Shown here in pieces: positions 34,808 through 42,710 of a stretch of DNA of 64,000 nt. This DNA comes from Bdellovibrio sp. CG22_combo_CG10-13_8_21_14_all_39_27. Its GTDB lineage: Bacteria; Bdellovibrionota; Bacteriovoracia; Bacteriovoracales; Bacteriovoracaceae. The stretch lies in the NCBI GenBank assembly GCA_002786715.1, contig PCTW01000070.1, positions 1 through 64,000 of the forward strand. Reading direction: 5' to 3'. The position numbers and the translations under genes are program-made. Within the stretch, counting starts at the first letter, position 1, and each line of letters starts with the position of its first letter. The notes under the pieces are model-generated. The model saw only the letters and a list, made by a program, of their open reading frames with translations, was not told the DNA's origin and did not search any database.

Positions 34808-35653
34808 ATGCTATTATCTTACATGAAAAAATTATTTAAATTAGCTCTCAATTCCGATGGTTTTTCACTCGCTGAAGTCATGGTGGCGGCGGGATTGGTT
34901 GGTGTCGTTGGACTCGGCGCTATGCAACTTGTCGGTCAAATCAATTCTGTAAGCTCACGTAGTAGAGTGCTTAACGACACGATGAATTTTTCGAGCAGTC
35001 TTGGTCGCTACATTTACGGACCTAAAGCTTGTGATGAATTTCGCGGGAAAACTTTCACCAGTGCTTACACTAATATTACGCTCGACGAATGGAAATATGA
35101 GGGGAAAAGTCCAATTGGTACGGGTGAAACTTTTGGTGCTCTTACTCTCTCTTCACTTCGTGCAAAATTGGATACGACTGTGGGACTTCCAAAGATCACT
35201 GTGAGTGGTGTTGAATTGACTAAGACAATGCTTCTCATTGATATAGGTCTGACTGCTGCCAATAAAACTTCCAACAGTTTCTATAACATTCCTGTGCTTG
35301 CAGATGCTTCCGGTATTGTTAGATATTGCGGAGAGATGAAGGACTCTGTCGAAATTTGTAATTCTATGCTCGGAGTTTTTGATGCGGCTACTGGACAATG
35401 TAAAGTTGCTGAAGCTTGTCAGGTGAGAGGAGCATACAAATTAATTAGCTGCGTTCCTTCTTCGTATGGTTGTAGTCCTACTTATGGATTAACTACTGAT
35501 AATCCACTGACGGGGGCGACGAATTGTCCAACTGGGAGTGTGGCTTCGCAAACGGGAGTGCAAACCTGGAATCACAGCGTATCTTGTGGAAAGAAATGTA
35601 CGGCGACCATTGTTAATACGGCCCAATGGTATACATGTTTGGAATGTCCATGA
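34808..35653 (+). CDS. type IV pilin/pseudopilin-like protein
   Basis: A class III-signal protein: an 18-residue leader ending in Gly, then FSLAEVMVAAGLVGVVGLG with Glu at mature position 5, the hallmark cut and N-methylated by prepilin peptidase. The globular part (about 260 residues) is Ser/Thr-rich, and the last 100 residues contain twelve Cys, ending with WYTCLEC. ATG 34808 has AGGAG nine bases upstream; an earlier TTG at 34787 is less likely. It and the next protein share the Cys-rich end and ATGA coupling, suggesting a pair of minor pilins or surface adhesins. Confidence 0.75.
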   Translation: MLLSYMKKLFKLALNSDGFSLAEVMVAAGLVGVVGLGAMQLVGQINSVSSRSRVLNDTMNFSSSLGRYIYGPKACDEFRGKTFTSAYTNITLDEWKYEGKSPIGTGETFGALTLSSLRAKLDTTVGLPKITVSGVELTKTMLLIDIGLTAANKTSNSFYNIPVLADASGIVRYCGEMKDSVEICNSMLGVFDAATGQCKVAEACQVRGAYKLISCVPSSYGCSPTYGLTTDNPLTGATNCPTGSVASQTGVQTWNHSVSCGKKCTATIVNTAQWYTCLECP

Positions 35654-36426
35654 TTCTGTTTGATCGTCACCACGGCCAAAGAGGCTCTGCTATCGTTTAT
35701 GTTCTTTTTGCCGCGGGCCTTTTAGGTGCTGTCGCGATTCACGTCATGCAACTTTCAAAAAATCTCGATACTAATTACCGAGTAGATAAAAAGCATCTCG
35801 TTTATAACAATTTCGTCTCCCATATGAGAACGCTCTTTGAAAATCCTCTTTACTGTACCCAGCTATTAAGCGGCAAGAACATAGATGATTCTTTCACTAC
35901 TGCCGAAGCTAATCTTCTCCCTTTTAGTGGCAAGTATGGAAACTCGGCGGTTAATTTTGTTAATGGTTGGAGAAGCCCAGAAGGACTCATCCTTGATAAA
36001 ATTGTACTAGAATCTGAGGCGACACCGGTCAGAACGAATTTAAGACGAGACATTCCTTCTAGTCCAAACCTCACCGCGAGCAATGCAGTGGTTAAAATCT
36101 ATGCGAAAGAAGGAACTCCCTCGCTCTCTATTTCAAAATTCGATCATCTTAAAATTGAAATCATGCTTTATTATTCTATCGTGGGCGGAGTTAAAACCCT
36201 TTATTCCTGCTTCGGACGTTTTGGGGATGGAGCGCTTTGTACTTTATCGGGCGGTGCTTATAATGCTGGAGCTGTAGGCACGAATAGAACTTCTTGCGAA
36301 CCCGATTTGAATTGCTTTATTTCTAAACAAGGTTTTGTCACAGATCCTGCAGCATGCGTTACTCCCTATCAATCAATCGATATTTCAGTGGGTCTCTATC
36401 AATGTCAATGGTGTAATCAGAACTAA
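35650..36426 (+). CDS. pseudopilin-like protein lacking Glu5
   Basis: Starts by ATGA overlap at 35650, giving 258 residues. A short basic leader ending HGQRG is followed by SAIVYVLFAAGLLGAVAIHVM, a prepilin-type hydrophobic helix without the usual Glu5, as in GspK or PilX-type minor pilins. The C-terminal 60 residues contain six to seven Cys and end with YQCQWC, similar to the end of the preceding protein. Last gene of the operon that starts at 26533. Confidence 0.65.
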   Translation: MILFDRHHGQRGSAIVYVLFAAGLLGAVAIHVMQLSKNLDTNYRVDKKHLVYNNFVSHMRTLFENPLYCTQLLSGKNIDDSFTTAEANLLPFSGKYGNSAVNFVNGWRSPEGLILDKIVLESEATPVRTNLRRDIPSSPNLTASNAVVKIYAKEGTPSLSISKFDHLKIEIMLYYSIVGGVKTLYSCFGRFGDGALCTLSGGAYNAGAVGTNRTSCEPDLNCFISKQGFVTDPAACVTPYQSIDISVGLYQCQWCNQN

Positions 36427-36430
36427 AGAA

Positions 36431-37456
36431 TCAAAAATGGGGAAACTCTGGATGATTTCTTTTCCATATCACTCCATCAAAATAAAAATGGAAAAAAAGT
36501 GGAACTAAATACAGTCCATGAAAGAGTGACTTGGCCATTGAAAAATGTTGATTTTTAAAATCGATAAAATATTTTTCAAGAGACGACTCAAATCCACCGA
36601 GCACCATCAAAGTGAGAAGTACAACAAGAATGACATTCTTGTTTGTTTGAAACCATTTGAGAGGTTGTTTTTTCTTAAGCGATTTCTGAATAAGACGTGA
36701 ATAGGGGATCGAGTGAGACAAAATAAGACTTGAGAGAATCACAGGCATCGAAAATTGCGGTGTCAAAAAGAGGACAATATAAAACCAACTCATGATGAAA
36801 ATATATAAAACTGCGGGCAAGCAAAATCGTTTTAAAAAATAGTTTCTTAATTCCCAAAAAATAAAAGAGACATGGAAAAGCAAAAGGGTAATGAGACTCG
36901 TTTGATATAGTTTTTCAGAGGGAAAGAGAAGGAGATCGTTCTGGGTATAAAATCCCGTTGAGACGAGATCTGGTTTAAAATGAAAGGCGCAAAAGGGAAG
37001 AAAAAGCAAAAGGGAGAAGAGTATTGTTTGAAGCTTATCCCTAGCTCGCCCCTTACGATAAAGATGATAAAAGCCAATAACTTGCTTGATGTAATGAAAG
37101 GCCGTTGCATAAAGAACTAAGCTCCATATATAGCTAAAATCAAAATAGAAAAGCGTGGTAAATGTTAGCAAAATCAAAAGTGGAACGATGAAATAAGAAG
37201 AAGTTCGCCCTCGTTCCTTAGGATTGAATATCGTTCTCCACCAGGTCAAATAAACGTGACCCGAGTCGAGAAAAGCAAAAGTGATGAAAAAGAGAATGCT
37301 CGCCAAGGCTGACATGGGACCGACAAAACTGATTAGAAAGAGAAAAAGAGGCCCTGGAAATAAGAGCCATAGAGCATCTTGTTGTAATGAGCCAAAAATC
37401 CAATTTGTTGCCAGTGAACGCATAGTCACTCTATTTTGAGCAATTCTATGGGCCAT
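36431..37456 (-). CDS. polytopic membrane protein with conserved histidines
   Basis: A 341-residue membrane protein with eight to ten helices. Notable motifs are LDSGHVYLTWWRT (near 65), FHYIKQVIGFYHLY (near 120), LSHSIPY (near 250) and FHFYFDGVIWKR at the C-terminus. The spread of membrane-face histidines suggests a metal-dependent membrane enzyme, distantly like Brp/Blh or membrane di-iron proteins, but I cannot assign it. A start at ATG 37423 is also possible. Divergent from the barrel gene of the cytochrome cluster, 41 bases between starts. Confidence 0.55.
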   Translation of the reverse strand: MAHRIAQNRVTMRSLATNWIFGSLQQDALWLLFPGPLFLFLISFVGPMSALASILFFITFAFLDSGHVYLTWWRTIFNPKERGRTSSYFIVPLLILLTFTTLFYFDFSYIWSLVLYATAFHYIKQVIGFYHLYRKGRARDKLQTILFSLLLFLPFCAFHFKPDLVSTGFYTQNDLLLFPSEKLYQTSLITLLLFHVSFIFWELRNYFLKRFCLPAVLYIFIMSWFYIVLFLTPQFSMPVILSSLILSHSIPYSRLIQKSLKKKQPLKWFQTNKNVILVVLLTLMVLGGFESSLEKYFIDFKNQHFSMAKSLFHGLYLVPLFFHFYFDGVIWKRNHPEFPHF

Positions 37457-37497
37457 GTCATGTCAAAAGGGCATAAAATTAGATAATATAACAGCTT

Positions 37498-38685
37498 ATG
37501 GGTGTTTTTTGGATCTCACTAATATTGAATCTCTTCAATGGCGCTCATGCTTACGTTTCTAGCCAAACGACTTTCTCCACTGGCGCCTATCGCGATTATG
37601 CAGAAAAGAATCAATTTTTGACCACTCTCGACTGGCAATTTTCTTCGCTTCATATTGGAGGAAGTGAGTTCTATTCAGACCTCGGTATTAATAATAATCT
37701 TGAGAGAGGTGAGTGGAATCTCTATCCGCAACAACTTCATCTCACTCTTCCCCTTTTTCAAGCGAAGGTAAAAGTTGGTCGACAGGTTTGGAGTGAAGCG
37801 CTGGACTACTCTTTGATGGACGGAATTGTTTTGGCCGTTCCTATTCATCATCATTTAAAGTTTGTTAGCTACGCAGGTGGTTTGACTCATCTTGAACAAA
37901 CAAATGAGCTAATAACCAATGAACAGGTTTATGGTGGAACACTGAAATGGTCGCAAGAGCAATTTCGATTAAATGTGGGGCAGTTGGCACGTTATCAAGA
38001 CAATAAGTCAACTTCGGTTGGATATGCCCAAGCACTTTATTCAATTCCAGATTTCTATCAAAGTCTCCTCTTAGGAGAAATGAGATTCAATCAATCCAGA
38101 GGTCGTTCTGAAAAATGGACAGCAATGATTGAAACACATCCCTTTGAGAAACTTGCCAGCAGCTACACTTATCTCGGAACTCGACCAGACTTATCAATGC
38201 CGACAAAACAAAGCATTTGGTACCGCTTAACGAGTAGCTCGACTCAATCGGCCCATCAGTTCAATCAATCCTTGCAAATAACCAAAGAGCACGGCCTAAC
38301 TTTGTCTTTGAGAAGAATTTTGTTTACATCTAGAACGAAAGAAGAGAGGGGAAGCAAGGCTGAGCTTGCATGGGATTGGATTGTCCTTGATCGTCGTCTC
38401 GACACTCACCTCACATATTTGAAATCATTTGGCGGAGAGATGGTAAGTCTTGGTTTGAATGGCTCGCAATTCATGACGACTTCTTGGTCAATCAATAGTG
38501 GAGTTGAGGTTAGCGATTTTAAAAAAATTAATGGTATTTCGACCCACGCCTACGAATTGCGGACAGGGCTCAAAAAAAGCTGGAGTCGAAGTTTCGAGAC
38601 TCAGCTTTCGATGGAGTTTGAAAGAAATCATTATTATGCACTGGATATGAGGGCCATGCTCTATGTTTCACATTTTACTTATTAG
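37498..38685 (+). CDS. outer-membrane beta-barrel protein of the cytochrome cluster
   Basis: A 395-residue exported protein (signal peptide ending AHA). The rest alternates polar and hydrophobic residues in many amphipathic strands (LTTLDWQFSSLHIGG, LHLTLPLFQAKVKVGRQVW), often with aromatic belts, and ends with Tyr in VSHFTY, as outer-membrane barrels do. It is shorter than MtrB, the 28-strand barrel of the Shewanella cytochrome conduit, but its place at the head of a multihaem operon suggests a similar casing or an associated porin. Its 3' end overlaps the next gene by 23 bases. A TA-rich GATAATATAA lies just before the start. Confidence 0.65.
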   Translation: MGVFWISLILNLFNGAHAYVSSQTTFSTGAYRDYAEKNQFLTTLDWQFSSLHIGGSEFYSDLGINNNLERGEWNLYPQQLHLTLPLFQAKVKVGRQVWSEALDYSLMDGIVLAVPIHHHLKFVSYAGGLTHLEQTNELITNEQVYGGTLKWSQEQFRLNVGQLARYQDNKSTSVGYAQALYSIPDFYQSLLLGEMRFNQSRGRSEKWTAMIETHPFEKLASSYTYLGTRPDLSMPTKQSIWYRLTSSSTQSAHQFNQSLQITKEHGLTLSLRRILFTSRTKEERGSKAELAWDWIVLDRRLDTHLTYLKSFGGEMVSLGLNGSQFMTTSWSINSGVEVSDFKKINGISTHAYELRTGLKKSWSRSFETQLSMEFERNHYYALDMRAMLYVSHFTY

Positions 38686-39256
38686 CTTGTTGTTGTCCCT
38701 AGGGGTACAAGCTGAAGTTAAAAAAATTCAAAATGAGAAACCGCTCCTTGCAAGTACGGTGAGGCAGCTCTTTTCCCATAAAAAGCATGAAATCGTTTTA
38801 AAAAAGCTGCAAGTGAGTTGTCAGGATTGCCATTCTTTTTCAATTAAAAGTCGTGATCCAGGTCCTCTCGGAGCGCCCGTAGCAATGGGCTTTTTAAAAC
38901 CGAACCAAAATTCCTGTCACCAGTGCCATCTTGAAAAGGTGATGGTCTCGACCCCCTCACAGTGTATTCTTTGCCACCAATCGGGTGAAAATCTTAAACC
39001 TGAAGACCATAACGCTTTATGGAAACAGCAACATGCTCAATTTGCTCGCCTCGATTCCCAAGGATGCCAAGACTGTCATACTCAAAAGTCTTGTTCACAA
39101 TGCCATTTTAAACGCGATCAGATGAACCCCATGGTTCATCGAGGCAATTTTCGTTTAACTCATTCAATAGATGCTCGACTCAATCCTGCCAGTTGTGTCC
39201 AATGCCACCAGCAACAGCAGTTTTGTCAAAAATGTCATGACGGGAGTGTGAGATGA
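38663..39256 (+). CDS. periplasmic c-type cytochrome with seven CxxCH sites
   Basis: A 197-residue exported cytochrome; signal peptide ends VQA. Seven haem-binding CxxCH motifs are visible (CQDCH, CHQCH, CILCH, CQDCH, CSQCH, CVQCH, CQKCH) plus His residues such as FSHKKHE for axial ligation. Size per haem (about 28 residues) is typical of multihaem electron-wire proteins. Starts within the barrel gene; its stop overlaps the next start by ATGA, so the operon is translationally coupled. Confidence 0.88.
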   Translation: MFHILLISLLLSLGVQAEVKKIQNEKPLLASTVRQLFSHKKHEIVLKKLQVSCQDCHSFSIKSRDPGPLGAPVAMGFLKPNQNSCHQCHLEKVMVSTPSQCILCHQSGENLKPEDHNALWKQQHAQFARLDSQGCQDCHTQKSCSQCHFKRDQMNPMVHRGNFRLTHSIDARLNPASCVQCHQQQQFCQKCHDGSVR

Positions 39257-39534
39257 AAAAAATGCTCATCCTCGCGATTCTTTTCTTTTCTAGTTGTGGA
39301 AAAGAAAAAAGACAATTTGAGGTTTATCAAGTCGCTCAACCTGCAGACATTCTCTTGAGTGTCGAAAATCATCCTCATGGTTACGGCGAGTCTCAGTGCT
39401 TTGAATGTCACGTGGTAGATAATATTCATCGCGATAACCAAACCGGTTCCTCGACACTAGAGTTGGCAAGAGAGTTGACTCGAACCCAAGGCATTAGTAG
39501 CTGTCAAACTTGTCATGGGAGGAATGGGTTATGA
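39253..39534 (+). CDS. dihaem cytochrome c lipoprotein
   Basis: A 93-residue lipoprotein: signal peptide with lipobox FSSC (Cys15), then two haem motifs CFECH and CQTCH and a spare His in NHPHGYG. Anchoring to a membrane would place two haems next to the barrel or periplasmic cytochromes. ATGA overlaps on both sides. Confidence 0.8.
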   Translation: MKKMLILAILFFSSCGKEKRQFEVYQVAQPADILLSVENHPHGYGESQCFECHVVDNIHRDNQTGSSTLELARELTRTQGISSCQTCHGRNGL

Positions 39535-39956
39535 GAATCCTTGTCTTTCTTATAAGCTTGGCCTGTGCTCAGGTTCGTCTTGATCCCCATGGGTTTAAAA
39601 ATTGGGAACTTTCAAAAATCGATTCCAAAAAAGAGAAAGGATGTTTAGTTTGTCATTTGGAGACAGGAAAAAACTGGAAATTGCAAATTGATGTGGCAGA
39701 TCGCTGTACGGATTGTCACAATAAAGCGACCCATAGTGGGATTCTTGAGCATAAAAAGGCGAAAGTTGATTGTCTTTCTTGCCATCGTCCTCATCGGGCA
39801 TTATTGCCAGGAGCGAGTGAAGTGGAGACTTATTATGAAAAGAGCTACTTCAGTGTTGGGACACATCACAAGCTGACAGATAAGATTCATTATGAGCGTT
39901 CAACGATGCCCATGTTAAAAAAGAGCTGCTCGAATTGTCATGGAGACCTCCCATGA
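39531..39956 (+). CDS. tetrahaem cytochrome c
   Basis: A 141-residue exported protein with an N-terminal hydrophobic segment and four haem motifs: CLVCH, CTDCH, CLSCH, CSNCH. I start at ATG 39531, where GGAGG lies eight bases upstream and the start overlaps the previous stop; the ORF reading from a TTG at 39510 has no signal peptide at the right place. The RPHRALLPGA segment resembles the doublet CxxCH-RPH seen in the next protein too. Overlaps the downstream gene by ATGA. Confidence 0.82.
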   Translation: MRILVFLISLACAQVRLDPHGFKNWELSKIDSKKEKGCLVCHLETGKNWKLQIDVADRCTDCHNKATHSGILEHKKAKVDCLSCHRPHRALLPGASEVETYYEKSYFSVGTHHKLTDKIHYERSTMPMLKKSCSNCHGDLP

Positions 39957-41848
39957 TTATTGGGATGATCTTGTTTTTTCTTTTTTTCCAGAAGAGCTTT
40001 GCTCTCAGTGTTGCTGGACAACTCTTTAGCATTGAAATCGCGGCACCAACGAAATTAACTATTTGCCAAAATTATCTATGGGCCTCATCTCTTCATTCTC
40101 AAGAGATTAAGGCTTTTGATCTTCAAAAGGGAGACTTGAAAAAGAGTTTTTCATTTCCAAAGGGAAAGAGTTGGAAAGTTTCTGGACTAAATTGTGTCAA
40201 TGATCATGTGGCAGCATCCTTTTGGAATCCTGAGACTAAAACGGCACAAATTGTGATTTCTCAAAATCAGGTTAAAGCAATAACACATTTACCCGGGCGT
40301 GGCGACGTCAAGGCGATTCAGTGGATTGATGGTTATTATTTTTTGCTACAAGATCAATTCTATCGAACTCGTGATTTTAAAAACTATCAAGATCAAAAGA
40401 TTTTGACTCGAAAAGAATTAAAACCGAGTGATAGTGAACTGAAGAAAAATCCCTTTGCTCAGTGGCAAAATTCAATGCCGATCACGAGTGGGCATTACAT
40501 TGATTTCTTTTTTAATAATAATCGTTTTTGGTTTCTGGACGCTTTCATGCAAACGGTGATGAGTACTAAAAGCATTTGGCCGCTTGAAGACTTTAAGCCT
40601 CTCGGAGAGTGGGGAGTTTGGGAAGGCTCGCTGATGTTTCCCAAGGCCATGACTTTTTTTGATCGTGAAATAGTCATTGCCGATAGTGGATTAAAACTTT
40701 TAAATCGTTATGACTCCGCAGGCAGGTACGTAGATTCCTATACGATCGAAAATTTGGAGAAACGATTTGATTACCTCATCGATGTGGCGAGTTCTTCCAA
40801 AGTTGTTTTTGCAGCTGACTTTTTAAAAAATAAAATCTATGCGCTAAATTTAAATGTCGCTGATCAAATGCGCAGTGGCGTCTTTAGAAGAAATCATTTT
40901 CAACACCCCGAAGTGACGAAAGATTGGGATCAGGTTCGTTGTCTCAATTGTCACGATGGAACAGAGGCTTATCATTTAAATGTCATTGAACCCCAATCTC
41001 AACATCATCGGTTAAGAGTTATAAATAAAACAGAAACGAAACTTCCCCTTTATCAAAATTCACAGGTCTCCTGTAGTTCCTGCCATGAAAATCACCACAA
41101 ACAAATTGATGATAATCCCCATTTCTTAAGAAAGTCTAAAACTGAACTTTGTCTCGAGTGTCATCAAGACAAAGGCTCTTCGGATAAAAACCATCTCAAT
41201 CTTCAAAAGATTAGCAAGCTAGCTTCTCAGTGCACCGATTGTCATCGTGCCCATCAAGCCAATGACAAATTACTGATTCAAGATGGGATTAAAACTTGTA
41301 CCCACTGCCATCAGCAGCAAATTTCTCATAGCTCACATCCGATTAATAATGAGACGAGCTGTATCGATTGCCATTCTCCCCACCATGGTGACAAAAGTAC
41401 GTCTTGGAGCAAAGAGGCAACATGTTTAAAATGTCATCAAAGTGAAGGGGAGTATATGGGGCAGAATAAACACCTCCAATTGCTTCCCAAGAAAAGTGCT
41501 CATTGGAATCAAAAGGAGATGACTTGTCTTTCTTGTCATCGCCCACATGATGGCAATCATTCCGCTGAACAACGTTGTCTTGAATGTCATAAGGAGCAAA
41601 GTGGACATCGTCATGTCAAGGCCCTCTCTGTTGCACTGGCCGGTCGAGCAGAGGGATTAGTATTAGGTTCGGGCCATCGATTGAGTTGTATCACATGTCA
41701 TGATCCTCACAGAGGTGAAGATCGCGATAAGTATCTTCGACAAAATGATACTAGTAAAATTCGAAATCTCTGTGCCAGCTGTCACACTGGAGATGTTGAA
41801 CAGTTGGTTCGCGAATTTCATCCTCGCTTTGAAAGGAAAAAGAAATGA
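39953..41848 (+). CDS. beta-propeller fused to eleven-haem cytochrome
   Basis: A 631-residue exported protein (signal peptide ending SFA). Residues 20-320 look like a beta-propeller: repeated strands with Trp, such as LWASSLHSQEIKAFDL and VIADSGLKLLNRYDSAG. The C-terminal 310 residues hold eleven CxxCH motifs (CLNCH, CSSCH, CLECH, CTDCH, CTHCH, CIDCH, CLKCH, CLSCH, CLECH, CITCH, CASCH), several followed by PH or AH (CxxCHxPH) as in doubled-CXXCH cytochromes. The propeller may dock a partner or a surface substrate. I chose ATG 39953 (ATGA overlap, GGAGA upstream) over a TTG at 39935. Confidence 0.8.
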   Translation: MIIGMILFFLFFQKSFALSVAGQLFSIEIAAPTKLTICQNYLWASSLHSQEIKAFDLQKGDLKKSFSFPKGKSWKVSGLNCVNDHVAASFWNPETKTAQIVISQNQVKAITHLPGRGDVKAIQWIDGYYFLLQDQFYRTRDFKNYQDQKILTRKELKPSDSELKKNPFAQWQNSMPITSGHYIDFFFNNNRFWFLDAFMQTVMSTKSIWPLEDFKPLGEWGVWEGSLMFPKAMTFFDREIVIADSGLKLLNRYDSAGRYVDSYTIENLEKRFDYLIDVASSSKVVFAADFLKNKIYALNLNVADQMRSGVFRRNHFQHPEVTKDWDQVRCLNCHDGTEAYHLNVIEPQSQHHRLRVINKTETKLPLYQNSQVSCSSCHENHHKQIDDNPHFLRKSKTELCLECHQDKGSSDKNHLNLQKISKLASQCTDCHRAHQANDKLLIQDGIKTCTHCHQQQISHSSHPINNETSCIDCHSPHHGDKSTSWSKEATCLKCHQSEGEYMGQNKHLQLLPKKSAHWNQKEMTCLSCHRPHDGNHSAEQRCLECHKEQSGHRHVKALSVALAGRAEGLVLGSGHRLSCITCHDPHRGEDRDKYLRQNDTSKIRNLCASCHTGDVEQLVREFHPRFERKKK

Positions 41849-41982
41849 TTGATACTGAATGGATGAAAAAACATAAATGGTGGTTGCATCTTCTGGCCTT
41901 GGTGATCGGCCTTTTCTTGGGCTGGTTCCTTTTTTTTCAAGTTCCTTTTCTCTATAGAGTCATTCCGCACGGAGGATTTTAG
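41845..41982 (+). CDS. 45-residue single-pass membrane protein
   Basis: A short ORF that falls inside the operon: ATG 41845 overlaps the previous stop (ATGA), AAAGGA lies eight bases upstream, and its TAG overlaps the GTG of the next gene (TAGTG). The protein has a basic start (MKKHKWW), one transmembrane helix (LHLLALVIGLFLGWFLFF) and ends HGGF. It contains no haem motif. Tight coupling on both sides argues that it is translated; it may be an assembly or anchoring subunit of the quinol-oxidising cytochrome encoded next. Confidence 0.7.
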   Translation: MIDTEWMKKHKWWLHLLALVIGLFLGWFLFFQVPFLYRVIPHGGF

Positions 41983-42710
41983 TGAAAAAGTTTGGGAAAA
42001 TTCTTCGGGCCTTTTTGATGTTAACTTTTCCCTCTCTATTAATTGGTATGGGGATCGGTGCCTATCCAGGTTACAAAACTTACGAGTATACATGGAAAGA
42101 CGCCAATTTTTGCATCTCTTGCCACGTCCATGATTATGCCACATATTCTTGGGAAGAGAGTTCACACGGACAAGCAACAACCTGTCACGATTGTCATCAT
42201 CAACCTCTACATCAGTATATTAAAGAAGCTTATGTTTATGTCACCAAACGTCCAGTTTTCCCAAAAGACCTTCATCACACTCCCAATGTTCCAAGTGATT
42301 TGTGTCAATCATGTCATCTCTCGGCCCATGCTGATCGCTCAACCATAACTGGGCCATTGGCAAAGGAAAATCTCGCCCACGTGCCTAAAGTGGATAAGCT
42401 CTACTTACATGCTTTCCATCTCGAGAGGAAAACCAAGCTCACGCTCCTCAAATCTCATCAATTATCTGATGAAGAGCGAATGGGACAATTTGTGAATCCT
42501 AAGGTTATTAAACAGGATGAAGAACGAGCTATTGCTTGCAGTGATTGTCATGGAGGTCCAACCAATCGGGCCCATCACTTTTCAGCAGTTGATCTGTCAT
42601 GTGTTCGCTGCCACGGAAATATCCACCGTTCTCCCATGGGGCAAGAATACGGATGTCGCAATTGTCATTTTCAAGAATTTTTACTTCCGCTCGATAATTC
42701 TGCCAGGTGA
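41982..42710 (+). CDS. NapC/NrfH-like membrane cytochrome with six CxxCH sites
   Basis: Starts at GTG 41982, with GGAGG six bases upstream. After one N-terminal transmembrane helix comes the family pattern CISCHVHDYATYSWEESSHG, then CHDCH, CQSCH, CSDCH, CVRCH and CRNCH, six haems in 242 residues. NrfH and NapC proteins oxidise menaquinol and pass electrons to periplasmic partners; usual forms bind four haems, so two extra sites sit in the C-terminal half. It would feed the other cytochromes of the operon. Last gene on this strand; 30-base convergent overlap with the eight-haem gene. Confidence 0.85.
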   Translation: MKKFGKILRAFLMLTFPSLLIGMGIGAYPGYKTYEYTWKDANFCISCHVHDYATYSWEESSHGQATTCHDCHHQPLHQYIKEAYVYVTKRPVFPKDLHHTPNVPSDLCQSCHLSAHADRSTITGPLAKENLAHVPKVDKLYLHAFHLERKTKLTLLKSHQLSDEERMGQFVNPKVIKQDEERAIACSDCHGGPTNRAHHFSAVDLSCVRCHGNIHRSPMGQEYGCRNCHFQEFLLPLDNSAR

